A DNA stretch of 64,000 nucleotides from Annulohypoxylon bovei var. microspora (lineage: Eukaryota > Ascomycota > Sordariomycetes > Xylariales > Hypoxylaceae). Numbering within the stretch: position 1 is the stretch's first letter; each line of letters opens with the position of its first letter. Of the stretch, positions 31,359 through 42,553 are shown piece by piece. The notes below the pieces were generated by a model, which was not told where the DNA came from, made no database searches, and worked only from the letters and a program-made list of their open reading frames with translations. A program made the position numbers and the translations under genes. The stretch is taken from contig MU405215.1 in assembly GCA_022836615.1 (NCBI GenBank), positions 476,298 to 540,297 on the forward strand, read 5' to 3'.

Positions 31359-34071
31359 TTAAATCGTCAATGATCCCGTCAAAGGTAAATTCCGGCTGCT
31401 TGATCCGACCGAGATCTTGTAGCCACCCTTCTGCAGCAGCCACTTCTGCGCAGTAACATCCCAGGTGCTCAGATCTCGTCGGGTCAAGCCGAAGCTGACG
31501 CTTGCCGATTGACCGGCCTTTAGCACCGGCTTCTCAAATCCACGGAGCTGCTTAACGGGTCCGTTCGGGATTCCGACGTACAGCTGCGCGACCTCAGCGC
31601 CGGCTACCTTGCCGGTATTCGTTACGGTCGCGGTGACAGTGGCGACGATGTCCCAGAGATCTTCCTGGCCGCCCTCGACAATGGCCTTGGACGGGTACGA
31701 GGAAGTGTCTGCACCCTTGGTCTTGGACACCTTAAGTCCGGAGTAGCCGAAGGTGGTGTAGCTGAGACCGAAGCCGAATTCGTAGCGGGGCGAGATGTTC
31801 TGAGCGTCGAAAGCCCTGTAGTCGATGTACACGCCCTCGGTGAAGTCGGATTGTGGGAACAGCTTGTAGATACCATCGGGGTAGGACTGGTTCTTCAGCG
31901 AGCCATAGTCGGACTCGTTGCGGGGAACAGAGTACGGCAACTTGCCAGAGGGGTTGACATCGCCGTATAGGAGAGAGGTTAGGGCCCGACCGGAGTCTTG
32001 TCCGGGAAGATGCGCGAAGATGAGCGCGGTCACGTTGGGGTGGTCGACGAACTGGTCAACTAATCTGACGCCGGCGTTGTGGAAAACAACAATCGTGTTG
32101 CTACAGTTCGCTGCGACGTTCTGGATGAGAGCATCGGTGTAATCATCGTGTAGACCCGGTCTGTCCCAACTTTCCGATGCGTACGCGTTACCAACGACGA
32201 TGCAGGCGTCAGAAGCCTGGTCGACTTCAGGGTTGCTGCTGTGGAAGTCCCACCATAGACTGGTGCCATCGTCGTAGGCACGTTGGCTTAACGCGTCATA
32301 AGGAGAGCTGACATATGCGGGCATATTTGCTCCGGATCCACCGCCAGTGACCAGAGTGCCGTTCATGGCAACTTGTGTGTGAATCACCTCATCGTTGGCA
32401 TCGGTAAGCACATCCTGTGGCGCTAGCGGCTGCATTCCAAGGTTCCAGCCGCCGGATCCAGGAGTGTACTGGTCGAAAGATTTCGCAGAGTATCCGAATA
32501 GGGAGATGAGCTTGGGCGATTTAAGGGGGAGCGCGTTGTTGACGTTCTTTACTAGGACGTGGCTTTCGACTGCTCCCTGCAGTAGGATTTGCTTGCTGCT
32601 CGGCGCCTTTGCGATGACTTGCTTGTGAGGTTCCGAGAGGTCGTATGGCATTCCTCCGCCGATAGTCGGGAAACCCTTGTCTTGGCCCATCTTATACCAC
32701 GCTGCGATAATTCTGCTCCCCATTAGTAGGTATTCTATCGGATGGAAGGAATAAGTCATTACCTCGTAGCCATGTCGTCTATTCTGGTCTCCTTAATCGT
32801 TCCGTTTGTGACGGCTTCGGTCAAATTGCCAGCCCAGAAGTCGGAGCCATAAGGCATCACCATGTCCAATCCTGCCAATGCTGTAGCAACACCCGCATGT
32901 TGAGCAAACCAGTCAGATACTACGAAACCCTGTTGATCCGGTTAGCAAATCGTGAGGAATAAGTACGTTGGAGTTTAAATACCTGGAAACCGAGTTCGGT
33001 TTTCAAAAGCCCATTCATGGTCTTGCTGTTGGCACAGCCGTGGCTGTTGTTGACTCGGTTATACGAGCACATGATATTCACGGTGCCAGCCCTGACAGCA
33101 TCTTGGAAGGGCCTATATTGGAGGTTAGCCGGAAACGATTAGTCAACTATGTCTTCATATGTACGCACCAGAGATATAATTCGTGGATAGTCTTATCATC
33201 AATATTCGAAGACACGGACTCAACATCGTCTTCTGGGACTCGGTTGGTCTCTTGCTCATTGGCAATGAAGTGCTGTAAGGAAATATTAGATATTTTCTTC
33301 GTACAGATTGCTTGTGCTCTTTACCTTAGTGCTTGTAGAGACACCAACGGATTGGATGCCCTTGATGGTGTCGGATGCTAGAGCGCCACACAGGTAAGGA
33401 TCATTTGAGAAGCCTAATTAGATATTAGTACATCCAAGTATAGTCAGGATCAGGAGCAATCTGTATCTTACCCTCCCAGTTTCTTCCACTAACAGTAATA
33501 CGGCCTAAAGGTCCTACTACAGGTCCTAAGGCAACGTGGACTCCTTTAGCACGGAATTCACTGGCCATCCCAACGGCCCTCTTGCTAGCTAGGTCCCGAT
33601 TCCAACTAGATGAAAAGTTAGTCGATAGCTTCTTACAAAGTCAGACGATCTTACCTTGCGCCAACAGAGATACCAGAAGCCCAACTCGATGCTAAGTCCG
33701 TAGTGCGTATTCCATTGCCAGCGTCGCTAAGACAAAGACCAGTGAAGCCGACTCTCTCGATAGGAGGGATAATGCCAGAGCAAGAGCTGTCCGCTACGAT
33801 ACCGCCAGTTAAGTTAACCTTCTCTTCCAAGGTCAACTTAGCTACGAGAGCTCGTGCCTTGGAATAAGAATTAGCCCAGTCCCCGGAGCCCGTTCCATTG
33901 GCTATGTTGCTGTTAGCATCTTCTTAAAGCATAACTCGAGGAGCATTTTCACTTACGTGACGGGTAGACTGGTGGTGACTGGCCGTAGAAGTAGGTGTCA
34001 TCCGTGATGATAGACTGAGCAGCGGTGCTGCCAGCCAGGCCGGCTAAGACGTATACCAATGTTGATAACAT
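31359..34071 (-). CDS. GH3 beta-glucosidase, secreted
   Basis: Eight exons on the minus strand (33957-34071, 33655-33901, 33472-33605, 33325-33413, 33169-33272, 32983-33112, 32763-32929, 31359-32712) join in phase to 779 residues. It starts with a signal peptide ending near AAQS. GFTGLCLSDAGNGIR, NIMCSYNRVNNSHG and the nucleophile motif GFVVSDWFAQH (Asp279) mark the first domain. ASESWDRPGL (Glu509) is the likely acid/base in the second. The C-terminal fibronectin-III-like domain contains LRGFEKPVLKAGQ. The enzyme removes terminal beta-D-glucose from cellobiose and related glucosides. All introns have GT-AG ends and good branch sites; the gene looks functional. Confidence 0.94.
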
Positions 34072-34898
34072 TGTGTGTATGATTGACAACGCCGTATGAG
34101 TTGTTGGAGCCTGGTTAACATTGACATCTAAAGGAATGGCATGCCATAAATACGAAATATTCATTCTACATAATTCGACTATTGCCCCCATGAGGGGTCA
34201 ACCAAGATCTAAAATGAAGTCGGCCCTTCTCCTGAATGGCTTCAGCCGATATTGGTGCAGGAGCTAACGAACCCGGTTGGTAGCCCACAGAATCGGGAGG
34301 AGAAGGGCAGGGATGAAAGGCGATAATGACGGCAGGGCTTGGGGAATGCGGAGAATGTTTCGAATAAACAAAGGAAAGGCACCTGCAGTTCACGATGTTC
34401 ACGTCTACGAAATCTAAATCGATGACAACGAATTGGGGTACATTCAAAACGTAGAAGATGAGGTACGTAGTTCCGTTGAGCCTCAGCAAGCTAATCCCTT
34501 TTTGCTGTGTAGGTGAGAAATAACACCACCTTCTCGTTGTTGCGTATACTGAGGTGAAGAAGCGGTGATGTTCACGATACCATGCTGCACCCCGCACCGG
34601 ACCTACCCCAGTTCCCATGAGGTAACGATGGCCGGATATCTGGGTTGCCAAGAGTTGGGGTAAGGGGACTAGTCTCCGGGGCCATACCAAGAGAAGCTTG
34701 ATTCGTCATTTGTTCGATTTCTAGACTTCAAAAGTTGGTGGTAAATAAACCGAGGTCCGACTCTTCCACCAATCACTTTCAATTCGCAACTAAAAATCTC
34801 CTTCTTTTGCGGTAATAACTAATCTTCCATGGCTCCACAACAAGTTCAAATTGCATGCTCATCTCCTGACTATAATCTTATTCATCATAGCACTTATA
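34072..34898. other. intergenic, GH3 promoter
   Basis: About 830 bp. An open minus-strand frame at 34166-34690 has no domain and a composition unlike neighbours, so I do not call it. I see no clear carbon-catabolite site that I would defend. Confidence 0.5.
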
Positions 34899-35736
34899 CT
34901 AATGGGTTACCCACAGCAAGGCCAGGCTTGAAATTAATGGGATAACGATCCACCGTGGGAGTTGGGTCCCGGCATCGGATGCGGTTGACGACGATGTGTG
35001 CTTGGATATCGTAGCGGATGGTTCCGTCATTTCCGAAGTTGACCCTGTTGTAGTACCAGTCACGGGAATGACAACGACTGTATCGGTTGGCGTTGTACTA
35101 GTTGTAGTGGTCACGATGGTACTCGAAGTTTTTTCACTCGCGGAATAAGTGGTCTGAGCTGAAGAAAAACTAGAACTCTCACGTGTGGTGGTGGCCGGTG
35201 TGATCCCCATAATCGACGCATAGTTCGTGGCAACTGCTTTAGGAAGAACCTTTAAGTCGGTCTCCTGCCATGCGATGGTTATCTGATCATGTCCTATCCA
35301 CATATTGGATAGCGTAGTATAGATATCGGAGGTGCTAATATTCGGCAAGAGGAGGAAAGCCATAGGGGTCGCAACCATGGAGTTGCAATAATACTCGGCC
35401 ATCCCCGTGAATCCGCTATAATTATCTATTAGCTATAGTTGCTAACAAGGAGGAAAGGTGCCCCAACCTTTGACAACATCCTCCAGTCCAAATAGTTTTG
35501 CTATCATTTACGTTGGAGGTGGTCCTTGCAATGGTCATGTAATCTGGACATACCCCAGGGCTCATCATTTGATATTTCTCTGTATATTGACTCGGAACAC
35601 ATTTTGAGAATGACGGGTCGACCCATCCACTCGAAGGAGATAGGGTGCTTGAATGGTATGGGTTGTTATCGATGTAGACTTCGAACCTATTCGCACACCA
35701 CGATGGCGCCGTGAATATGGTTGTGAGTGCCTGCAT
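34899..35736 (-). CDS. Cys-containing, Ser/Thr-rich surface protein, 5' end unresolved
   Basis: Two exons (35468-35736 and 34899-35415) join in phase. The first part is Cys-bearing (SWCANRFEVYID, then SKCVPSQY, SPGVCPDYMT, TGGCCQSGFTGMAEYYC), the pattern of a fungal family of small secreted wall proteins. A long Ser/Thr stretch with T-T-T-T-S-T-T-P-like text follows (about residues 175-250). It ends with a hydrophobic tail (WIVIPLISSLALLWV) suited to GPI addition or a membrane anchor. No signal peptide is visible from the ATG at 35736; a further exon may lie upstream. A candidate acceptor TTCTAATAG at about 35782 would extend the frame by RYYYGYYA-containing residues, but I could not find a convincing first exon. 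Function unknown. Confidence 0.6.
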
Positions 35737-37035
35737 CGCGTAGTATCCGTAATAGTATCTTGCGCCAAGAAACTCTCTATTAGAATCAAAGACTCGAGTA
35801 AATGATTCGAGGATCTTGTGGTTTATAACCTAAACACACCTCAATGAGATGCTTTCGTGGATGGTGACATTGTACTATGTTGCTCGGTGTTTCGGTCACA
35901 ACAAACATTTGAACTTGGAATTATCCAACCGTATTCCCTGAAGTAGCGATCTGTGAGAGTCTAGAAAGGAAGACTGTACTGTCATGTTTAACAAGACGAT
36001 TTAACGAGACGAGATATATAGTATGTAGAAGGAAGTATGAAGAATGTACCAAGACTTGATTCGCTTTTAGGCAGTAGGAACTCTTAGATAACGTTCTTCG
36101 TTCCTAGAGTTCTTGGGGGATGTCGTTTATAAGCTTACATAATGATCTCTGTACAACTCTATTTGCCATTCCATGTGCACATGCATCTGAATCTGTCATA
36201 CTTCTATCATGCCTACCTACCTAACCTACCTAGGTAGGAGGTATCTGTTTAGTAATACCCCTATCTGATTGGACAACCCCTATTTGATACTTCGATCATT
36301 ATACAGTACCTTATTTTATCGTTCTTTACATGCTGTCTCATATTCCATGAATGCTTCATACTTTCGTTGCTTTTATTTTGGGATATCGATGATGATCTCT
36401 CCCAAAAGAACCTCCATGAATCGGTATTTTTCTTCCCCAACCACAATAATGGCCATCGAAGTTGATTCACGCTGTACTCACCTTTTTCAGTAATTGATTT
36501 ATCTCCCTGATCGACAATTTAGTGCGTTGAATTTCTAAGAATAATAATTATTGAAATAAATTACATTGTACCAAAGTCTGAATTGCTTCATTACCTACCT
36601 ACTTTAACTATCTATTTAGGTTAGTTTCAATTGTTAATTCGCGGTGCTGTAGGTACCTAAGTTAGTGGGGGCTTGTACCTAGGTACATACAAGCCCCCAT
36701 CATCATTTTCCCATTATCACCTGGCAACATCCTCTTTGCACACTTCCCCGGTTCAACCCGAAACTTAAGCCATCGAAGGTTTGACCAAAAACTGGAATCT
36801 CCAATCAATACTACTAGTAAATAGGCAATAACTATAAGTTTCTTATAATGTCGCCAGTTCATAAAATAGCTCTTATCCAGCTTCATCCTAAGGTCTGTCA
36901 ATACCTATTCCCTTAAGCATCCCTCAACCCCTCACCTCACCTCATGGATTGAATGACGTGAGTACGGCACAGGCGGCTGAAGTCTACCATGACCGAGTTG
37001 CCTTGCTTCTGGGTGAATTACTCACTCTTTTGTAG
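35737..37035. other. intergenic, AT-rich, with dispersed TACCTA motif
   Basis: About 1.3 kb. It may hide the first exons of both flanking genes. Copies of the CCTACCTAGGTAGG motif lie at about 36213-36240 and 36590-36690, and a perfect hairpin is annotated separately. Confidence 0.5.
36667..36698. repeat. perfect 11-bp hairpin around CCTAGG
   Basis: GGGGGCTTGTA at 36667-36677 is repeated as its reverse complement at 36688-36698, with a 10-base loop containing CCTAGGTACA. It is the strongest short hairpin I noticed between genes here. Confidence 0.7.
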
Positions 37036-37869
37036 CCTCTCTTACCGGCCGAGAATTTTGCCAAGGCTGAAGCTTTCATACGAAATGCCGCTCGGGAAGG
37101 ATGTCACTTGGCTGCTTTACCCGAGTATCATCTCACCTCCTGGGTCCCGGAGGAACCAAATTTCAAGAAAACATGTGCAGATTCCGCATCTTACCTGAAG
37201 AAATATCAGCAACTGGCTAAGGAGTTAAATATTTGCATCGTGCCCGGTACGATTATCGAATTGGAAGGCGACGCTCTTCATAACATCGCATATTTCATCG
37301 GCTCAAGTGGCGAGGTGCTAGGGCGATACCAGAAGAAGAATCTTTGGCATCCCGAGCGGCGGCACCTGGTATCATCAGCCCACCAACCGCACGTGGCTTT
37401 TGACACGCCGCTAGGACGCGTGGGGTTGTTGATCTGTTGGGATCTAGCCTTTCCCGAAGCGTTTCGGGAGCTTATCTCGGACGGCGCGCAAATCATCTGC
37501 ATTCCTACGTTTTGGAGCATGAAGGATGTCACGGATGAAGGATATTCCCTTAACCCAGACGGCGAGGCCCTATTTTTGCAAAGTACGGTGGTTAGTCGCG
37601 CGTTTGAAAACACGTGCGCGGTTGTGTTCGTCAATGCGGGAGGTCCGCCGGAGAAAGGAGAAAAAACTAGCTTCGCGGGTCTGAGTCAAGTCAGCGTACC
37701 CCATATCGGTTCACTCGGGAAACTGGGGCGTGCCGAGGGGATTTCGATTGTGGATTTGGATATGGATATACTAAGAATAGCGGAGAACAACTACAAAGTC
37801 AGGGAAGATATGAAGAGAGAAGGTTGGCATTACGCTTATACTCAGATCAGGGACGCAAGCAAGTTGTGA
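37036..37869 (+). CDS. carbon-nitrogen hydrolase (nitrilase superfamily), first exon not found
   Basis: From the acceptor TTTTGTAG at 37035 one frame runs 277 residues to the stop. The catalytic triad is visible: Glu in LPEYHLTSW, Lys in YQKKNLWHPER and Cys in GLLICWDLAFPEAF. The opening PLLPAENFAKAEAFIRNAA is the second segment of the fold; the first strand (Met-x-x-I-A-x-x-Q-type, about 10-15 residues) must come from an upstream exon. No fitting ATG plus donor is clear between 36900 and 37030; one weak option is a donor at 36958 (GTGAGTACG). It may be a gene with a short, hard-to-see first exon, or one that lost it. These enzymes hydrolyse amides or nitriles; substrate not predictable. Confidence 0.8.
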   Translation, partial: PLLPAENFAKAEAFIRNAAREGCHLAALPEYHLTSWVPEEPNFKKTCADSASYLKKYQQLAKELNICIVPGTIIELEGDALHNIAYFIGSSGEVLGRYQKKNLWHPERRHLVSSAHQPHVAFDTPLGRVGLLICWDLAFPEAFRELISDGAQIICIPTFWSMKDVTDEGYSLNPDGEALFLQSTVVSRAFENTCAVVFVNAGGPPEKGEKTSFAGLSQVSVPHIGSLGKLGRAEGISIVDLDMDILRIAENNYKVREDMKREGWHYAYTQIRDASKL

Positions 37870-38840
37870 GTATGCATTAAAGACAACAATTCACATCTCT
37901 AATACTCAAATAGGGAGTTATGAAAATGGATATGATAATGAAGTCTTCATATGTATTGTCAATCTTCCTATGCCGGAGAATACTCGGGTACGGGATGGCC
38001 GTCGGCGCCCTAACACGCTCACTTGAGTCGGAATGGCGTGATAGATTAATCCTTAGATTTTGACTGCGTCGTAGCAAAATTCCAAAATTCGCGAGAAATT
38101 CTAGAACTACCGCGATCCCCGATCCCGCGCTGCCCGCCCAACGCCACGGTTCGGCTTCTTAATCGATAAGAACCCCTTAACCTCTTTAGGAGATCCCGGA
38201 ATCGATTGCGGCATGTTAGTGGTGTAATCTGGCATATGTTTGTACGCTAACCCTACTGTGGTCTAGCGTACTATTGCGTGATCACTTACTATGAAGACGA
38301 ATTCTTAATTTCGCATTCTCGACGCGATTTTACCAAGTTCCTCACGCCAACCATCTTCCTCGACACCCGCTTGTTCGCCGCCGGTTCACCACCGAGAACC
38401 GCTGGTTGGCGAAAAGGCAAAATGGGTTCAGGAAAAGTATGGATCGTCTTTGGCGTGGAGGTAGGTTAATTTTCACTATTTTTTTATATTTTTAATATGG
38501 TGCAGAGAGTGCCTCAATAAAACCGTATCGTCTCCTTTTCCAAGTAGTCTACTCTCTTGGTGCCGGTTGTAAAGCAATTCGATACCTACCTCATTGGGTA
38601 TCCCCATCTCCCTGCTCCTCGTCAAGAGAAGGTGACGTTTCTTAAGTTTGATCAGTAATATCTGGCATTGGATTGTCTGATCATCTGTTTCGAAATATAA
38701 AACTTCCATTTGTTTGGAAGCCTCTTCAGCTCCCTTAATCACCGCGATCTAATCTACTATATCTGTGTTTCCAGGAGGAATTCACAAATTCCTACTCCCA
38801 TAAGTATTGGCTTCAAAGAAGTCCGACCCAATCAGTCAGG
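37870..38840. other. MET10 promoter and 5' leader
   Basis: About 970 bp. A short upstream frame starts at ATG 38422 and ends shortly after a possible donor (GTAGGT near 38460), so a leader intron or a small upstream ORF is possible. No other feature is supported. Confidence 0.45.
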
Positions 38841-41800
38841 ATGCATTTCAAACAACCTGAAAGTAGTGGTGGTGCTCTTGCGGATCAAGTAACCGTGCCA
38901 GAAACGAAGACTTCTCGCGCCGAGTTCACCAAGCAGTCCTCGACCCTGCCATTCGGACAGCCCGTATCCTTATCCTCGATATCCGGACCTACGTATGTCA
39001 CCGGCCAGTTACTCGTCCAGCAGATCGCGTATGCCTTGTCCGATAAGATTTTCTCCTACTCGCCTGAGACTTTCGACCTAGATGTTGCTGTAAAGGCCTG
39101 GACTAAGGATGGGGACAAGAACATCCACGGATATCCCACCACTGTCGTACCCCTCCAGACTCGTTCAGGTGCCGGCGCTTTTGCGCTAGGTTACATCTTC
39201 TCCAAGGATTTCGATCTGAGCAAGAGACATATCCCCCAGACTCTTCTTGCGCCCTCGCTTAGCTTGCGCCATCTTCGCTCTACCTTGGACCAGTTGGCTT
39301 TGTTATATGGAGTTGCTAGCCCCTTCGTCGCCCACGTCGCCGCTACCGATTATACGTCCGATGCTGGCCTTGTCGCAGAATATGGCACTGCTCTGCAATT
39401 GTCCGAAGAGCTTGGATTAGGGCTCGTGTCGAGCGGTTCGGCCTATGAAGCCCAGCATATCTCCTTGTTCGCTACGTTGATGGCTAAGGTCCTACCGACT
39501 ATCCATCTCTACGATGGCGTTCGTACGTCAAGAGAAACCTTGAGGGTCATCGATGTCTTGAGCCAGGTTGGTGTTGCCGATATATTCAACAAGGTCTCAA
39601 AGACGGCAGAGACCTTGAATAAGCGCCTCGACAGCGCTGGCAAGGTTCTTGAACTTCTCCGGTCTTTCAATGACGAGCTTGGTACCGATTACGAACCTTT
39701 CGAGTATGTTGGTGATGCTGCTGCCGAGACCGTATTTGTGGTTTTTGGTAGTGTCGAGGCCCAGCTGGCTAAGCAGGTCTTACCTAAGCTTGCTGCTGAC
39801 GGAACAAAGGTCGGCGCCCTTGTTGTTAGAATATACAGGCCCTTCATCGAAGAAGCCTTTATCAAGGCTGTACCCGCCTCCGTGCAACGCATTGTTGTCC
39901 TAGGACAAGTTGCGAATGAAGCCGCCGCATTAGATTCCTCAGTTCAATCCGTCCTATACTCGGATGTTTTAACTGCGGCGTCCTTCTCAAGCAAATGGGC
40001 TTCATCTCCCGAAGTTGCTGATGTTAAATATCCGGCTTCGCACGCGTTTACTCCGTCGAGTTTTGCTGCTGCGATCACCCAGGCGACGAGCAAAGCGCCT
40101 ATCTCTCAAATCCGGTTACCTCAGCTTGACTCAGTGCAGCAATACATATTCTGGGATACTGACAATTCTGTTGCCATTTCTGCCCCCACTGTTGTTGGTT
40201 CGCTTTTGTCTCGAGACACTACTAACAATATTTATCTAAACGAATCCCACGACAATTTGGTGCAAGGTGGCGTTGTCCGTTCCGATCTGAGATCGTCCAA
40301 GAAGACGATTGACGCTCCTTATGCAGTGGAGGAGGCCGATGTCGTCCTGGTTGGTGAGGAGTCACTTTTGAAAGAGGTGGCTGTGTCCAATAGCGTCAAG
40401 GACAATGGTAGACTGATCTTAAAGCTGCCGAACTTCAAGGACGAAGATGTGGAAAAACGGGTACCTGCCACAATCCGCAGAGATGTTCAAGCCAGAGACA
40501 TTTCACTTCACATTCTGGACTCGTCTTTGTCCCCAGCCTTCGAGAACGACCTCAATGCTGCTAGATTGCTAGTTGAGCTTGCCTTCCTCAAGGTTTCCCA
40601 ACCTGATCTCAAGCAGGACGTTTTGGAGAAGTTGGCTGCTTTGGAGGCCAACCCTTCAGTTCTATCGGAATGTATCGATGCTTTAGACAAGTGTCTCAAA
40701 CAATTTGAAGTTCCGGAATCTTGGGCAGAGGTCGTCGAGGAGACAGTTCACAGCCTTCCTCGAGTGCTCAAGACAAACAGCTTTGTCCCATTCAAGAAAC
40801 AGGAAACAGAACAGGAGCTACAACTTAGCAATTGGGAATCCGCTGCTAAGGGTCTCGTTTTCAAGGAGGCATACGCCACTGACATCAATCTGCGCCCTGA
40901 CCTAGCAGTTAAGACCCACACCATTCACGTCAAGGAGAATCGCAGACTTACACCCTCGACTTACGATCGGAACATATTCCACATCGAGTTCGATCTTGGC
41001 GACTCTGGGTTGACATATAAAATAGGAGAGGCTCTCGGAATACACGCAGATAACGATACCGATCTGGTCCGCGAGTTCATCGAATCCTATGGCTTGAATG
41101 CGGACGACCTCATACAAGTGCCGTCTCGGGAGGATGCTAATATTCTGGAGACAAGAACTGTTTACCAATCATTAGTACAGAACATAGATATCTTCGGAAA
41201 GCCCCCTAAGCGCTTCTACGAGTCTTTGGCTGAATTTGCTACCGATGAGCTTGAAAAGAAGGGGCTTCTTTCTCTAGGAACTCCAGAAGGCGCCGAGGAA
41301 TTCAAGCGCCGTTCGGAGGTCGACACAATCACCTTTGCCGATGTGTTTGAGGAATTCAAGTCTGCTCACCCCAGCCTCCCAGAGCTTGTCCGTCTCGTTG
41401 GACCCCTAAAGCGTCGCGAGTACTCGATTGCCTCAGCCCAAGCCGTAACACCAAATGCCGTTGCCCTAATGATTGTAGTCGTGGACTGGGTTGATTCTAA
41501 GGGTCGGACACGTTACGGTCAAGCAACTCGCTATCTGAGCAGCCTCCCTGTCGGAGCTGTCGTCACCGCATCCGTCAAACCTTCGGTTATGAAGTTGCCA
41601 ACACGTGACGATGCGCCCCTTATTATGGCCGGTCTTGGAACTGGATTGGCTCCCTTTAGAGCTTTCGTGCAGTACCGAGCGATGCAAAAGGCACAAGGCA
41701 AGGAAATCGGTGCTATTCTCCTATACCTCGGTTCCCGTCATCAGCGGGAGGAGTATCTCTATGGCGAGGAATGGGAGGCATATCTGGACGCGGGCGTCAT

Positions 41801-42074
41801 TACCCTGCTCGGTGCTGCCTTCTCTCGAGACCAACCTCAGAAGATTTACATCCAAGACCGCATGCGCCAGACCATAAGCGACATCATTAAAGCATACATC
41901 GAAGAGGAAGGTTCGTTCTATCTCTGCGGTCCTACTTGGCCTGTGCCCGATGTTACCGACGTGCTCAAGGAGGCTATTGCCGCCGAGGCGAAGGCAACTG
42001 GAAAGAAGGTGGATGCGACCAAGGAAATCGACCGTCTTAAGGAGGATGGTCGTTACGTACTTGAGGTTTACTAG
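38841..42074 (+). CDS. MET10: sulfite reductase flavoprotein (alpha) subunit
   Basis: A single-exon protein of 1077 residues. This subunit passes electrons from NADPH through FAD to the haem subunit (Met5) for reduction of sulfite to sulfide in methionine and cysteine synthesis; it acts in the cytosol. The N-terminal about 600 residues resemble pyruvate-ferredoxin oxidoreductase domains (GPTYVTGQLLVQQIAYALSD at the start), as in fungal Met10. The C-terminal about 400 residues form the ferredoxin-reductase unit: YDRNIFHIEFDLGDSGLTYK, the FAD motif RREYSIASAQ, the NADPH-binding GLGTGLAPFRAFVQYR, GSRHQREEYLYGEEW and the tail GRYVLEVY. The length fits the family. Codons are more balanced than in the GC-rich mpaB-like gene. 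Confidence 0.96.
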   Translation: MHFKQPESSGGALADQVTVPETKTSRAEFTKQSSTLPFGQPVSLSSISGPTYVTGQLLVQQIAYALSDKIFSYSPETFDLDVAVKAWTKDGDKNIHGYPTTVVPLQTRSGAGAFALGYIFSKDFDLSKRHIPQTLLAPSLSLRHLRSTLDQLALLYGVASPFVAHVAATDYTSDAGLVAEYGTALQLSEELGLGLVSSGSAYEAQHISLFATLMAKVLPTIHLYDGVRTSRETLRVIDVLSQVGVADIFNKVSKTAETLNKRLDSAGKVLELLRSFNDELGTDYEPFEYVGDAAAETVFVVFGSVEAQLAKQVLPKLAADGTKVGALVVRIYRPFIEEAFIKAVPASVQRIVVLGQVANEAAALDSSVQSVLYSDVLTAASFSSKWASSPEVADVKYPASHAFTPSSFAAAITQATSKAPISQIRLPQLDSVQQYIFWDTDNSVAISAPTVVGSLLSRDTTNNIYLNESHDNLVQGGVVRSDLRSSKKTIDAPYAVEEADVVLVGEESLLKEVAVSNSVKDNGRLILKLPNFKDEDVEKRVPATIRRDVQARDISLHILDSSLSPAFENDLNAARLLVELAFLKVSQPDLKQDVLEKLAALEANPSVLSECIDALDKCLKQFEVPESWAEVVEETVHSLPRVLKTNSFVPFKKQETEQELQLSNWESAAKGLVFKEAYATDINLRPDLAVKTHTIHVKENRRLTPSTYDRNIFHIEFDLGDSGLTYKIGEALGIHADNDTDLVREFIESYGLNADDLIQVPSREDANILETRTVYQSLVQNIDIFGKPPKRFYESLAEFATDELEKKGLLSLGTPEGAEEFKRRSEVDTITFADVFEEFKSAHPSLPELVRLVGPLKRREYSIASAQAVTPNAVALMIVVVDWVDSKGRTRYGQATRYLSSLPVGAVVTASVKPSVMKLPTRDDAPLIMAGLGTGLAPFRAFVQYRAMQKAQGKEIGAILLYLGSRHQREEYLYGEEWEAYLDAGVITLLGAAFSRDQPQKIYIQDRMRQTISDIIKAYIEEEGSFYLCGPTWPVPDVTDVLKEAIAAEAKATGKKVDATKEIDRLKEDGRYVLEVY

Positions 42075-42553
42075 ATGGTGTTGGTGGGGTAGATTTGTTT
42101 CACTATCAGCGATCTAGATTTGTTACGAGTTGAATGTCGGGTCCCTAAGCACTGTACATATCCACATAGATCATGAGCGATTTTGTTCGCATTTATCGGT
42201 TCAATCTAACAATCGTTTTCGTGGGCTTTATATGCCCATCTTGCGTTAATTGTCCCAATTATCTGAGTCGTGTTAGACCTTTTTGTTCTAGATATTCCGT
42301 AAATGCCACAACCAATGGCCCACTTATTCTTCAGGGGTAGTATTATGTAAGCATATTGTTAACAGGCGTCAATTTGCCCCTATTCGCTGTGAAGTTCGTA
42401 GTCGATTATATGGATTAAAAGTGTTCTATTAAGAGTTGTAAATGATAGTTCATTTGCGGCATAACTGTCTGTTCTGTTGACTCCTGTATCTGCTGCGAAT
42501 ATGCTGTCGAACTGAAGGCCCCATAGCTAAGGGGTACACTAGTGGTAAATATA
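42075..42553. other. convergent 3' flanks
   Basis: About 480 bp between the stop codons of MET10 and the next gene. No frame or repeat of note; both 3' UTRs and polyadenylation sites must lie here. Confidence 0.5.

Noticed and set aside
34166..34690. Minus-strand frame of 174 codons upstream of the GH3 gene
   Set aside because: No ATG-led domain, no similarity, overlaps the GH3 promoter; probably random.
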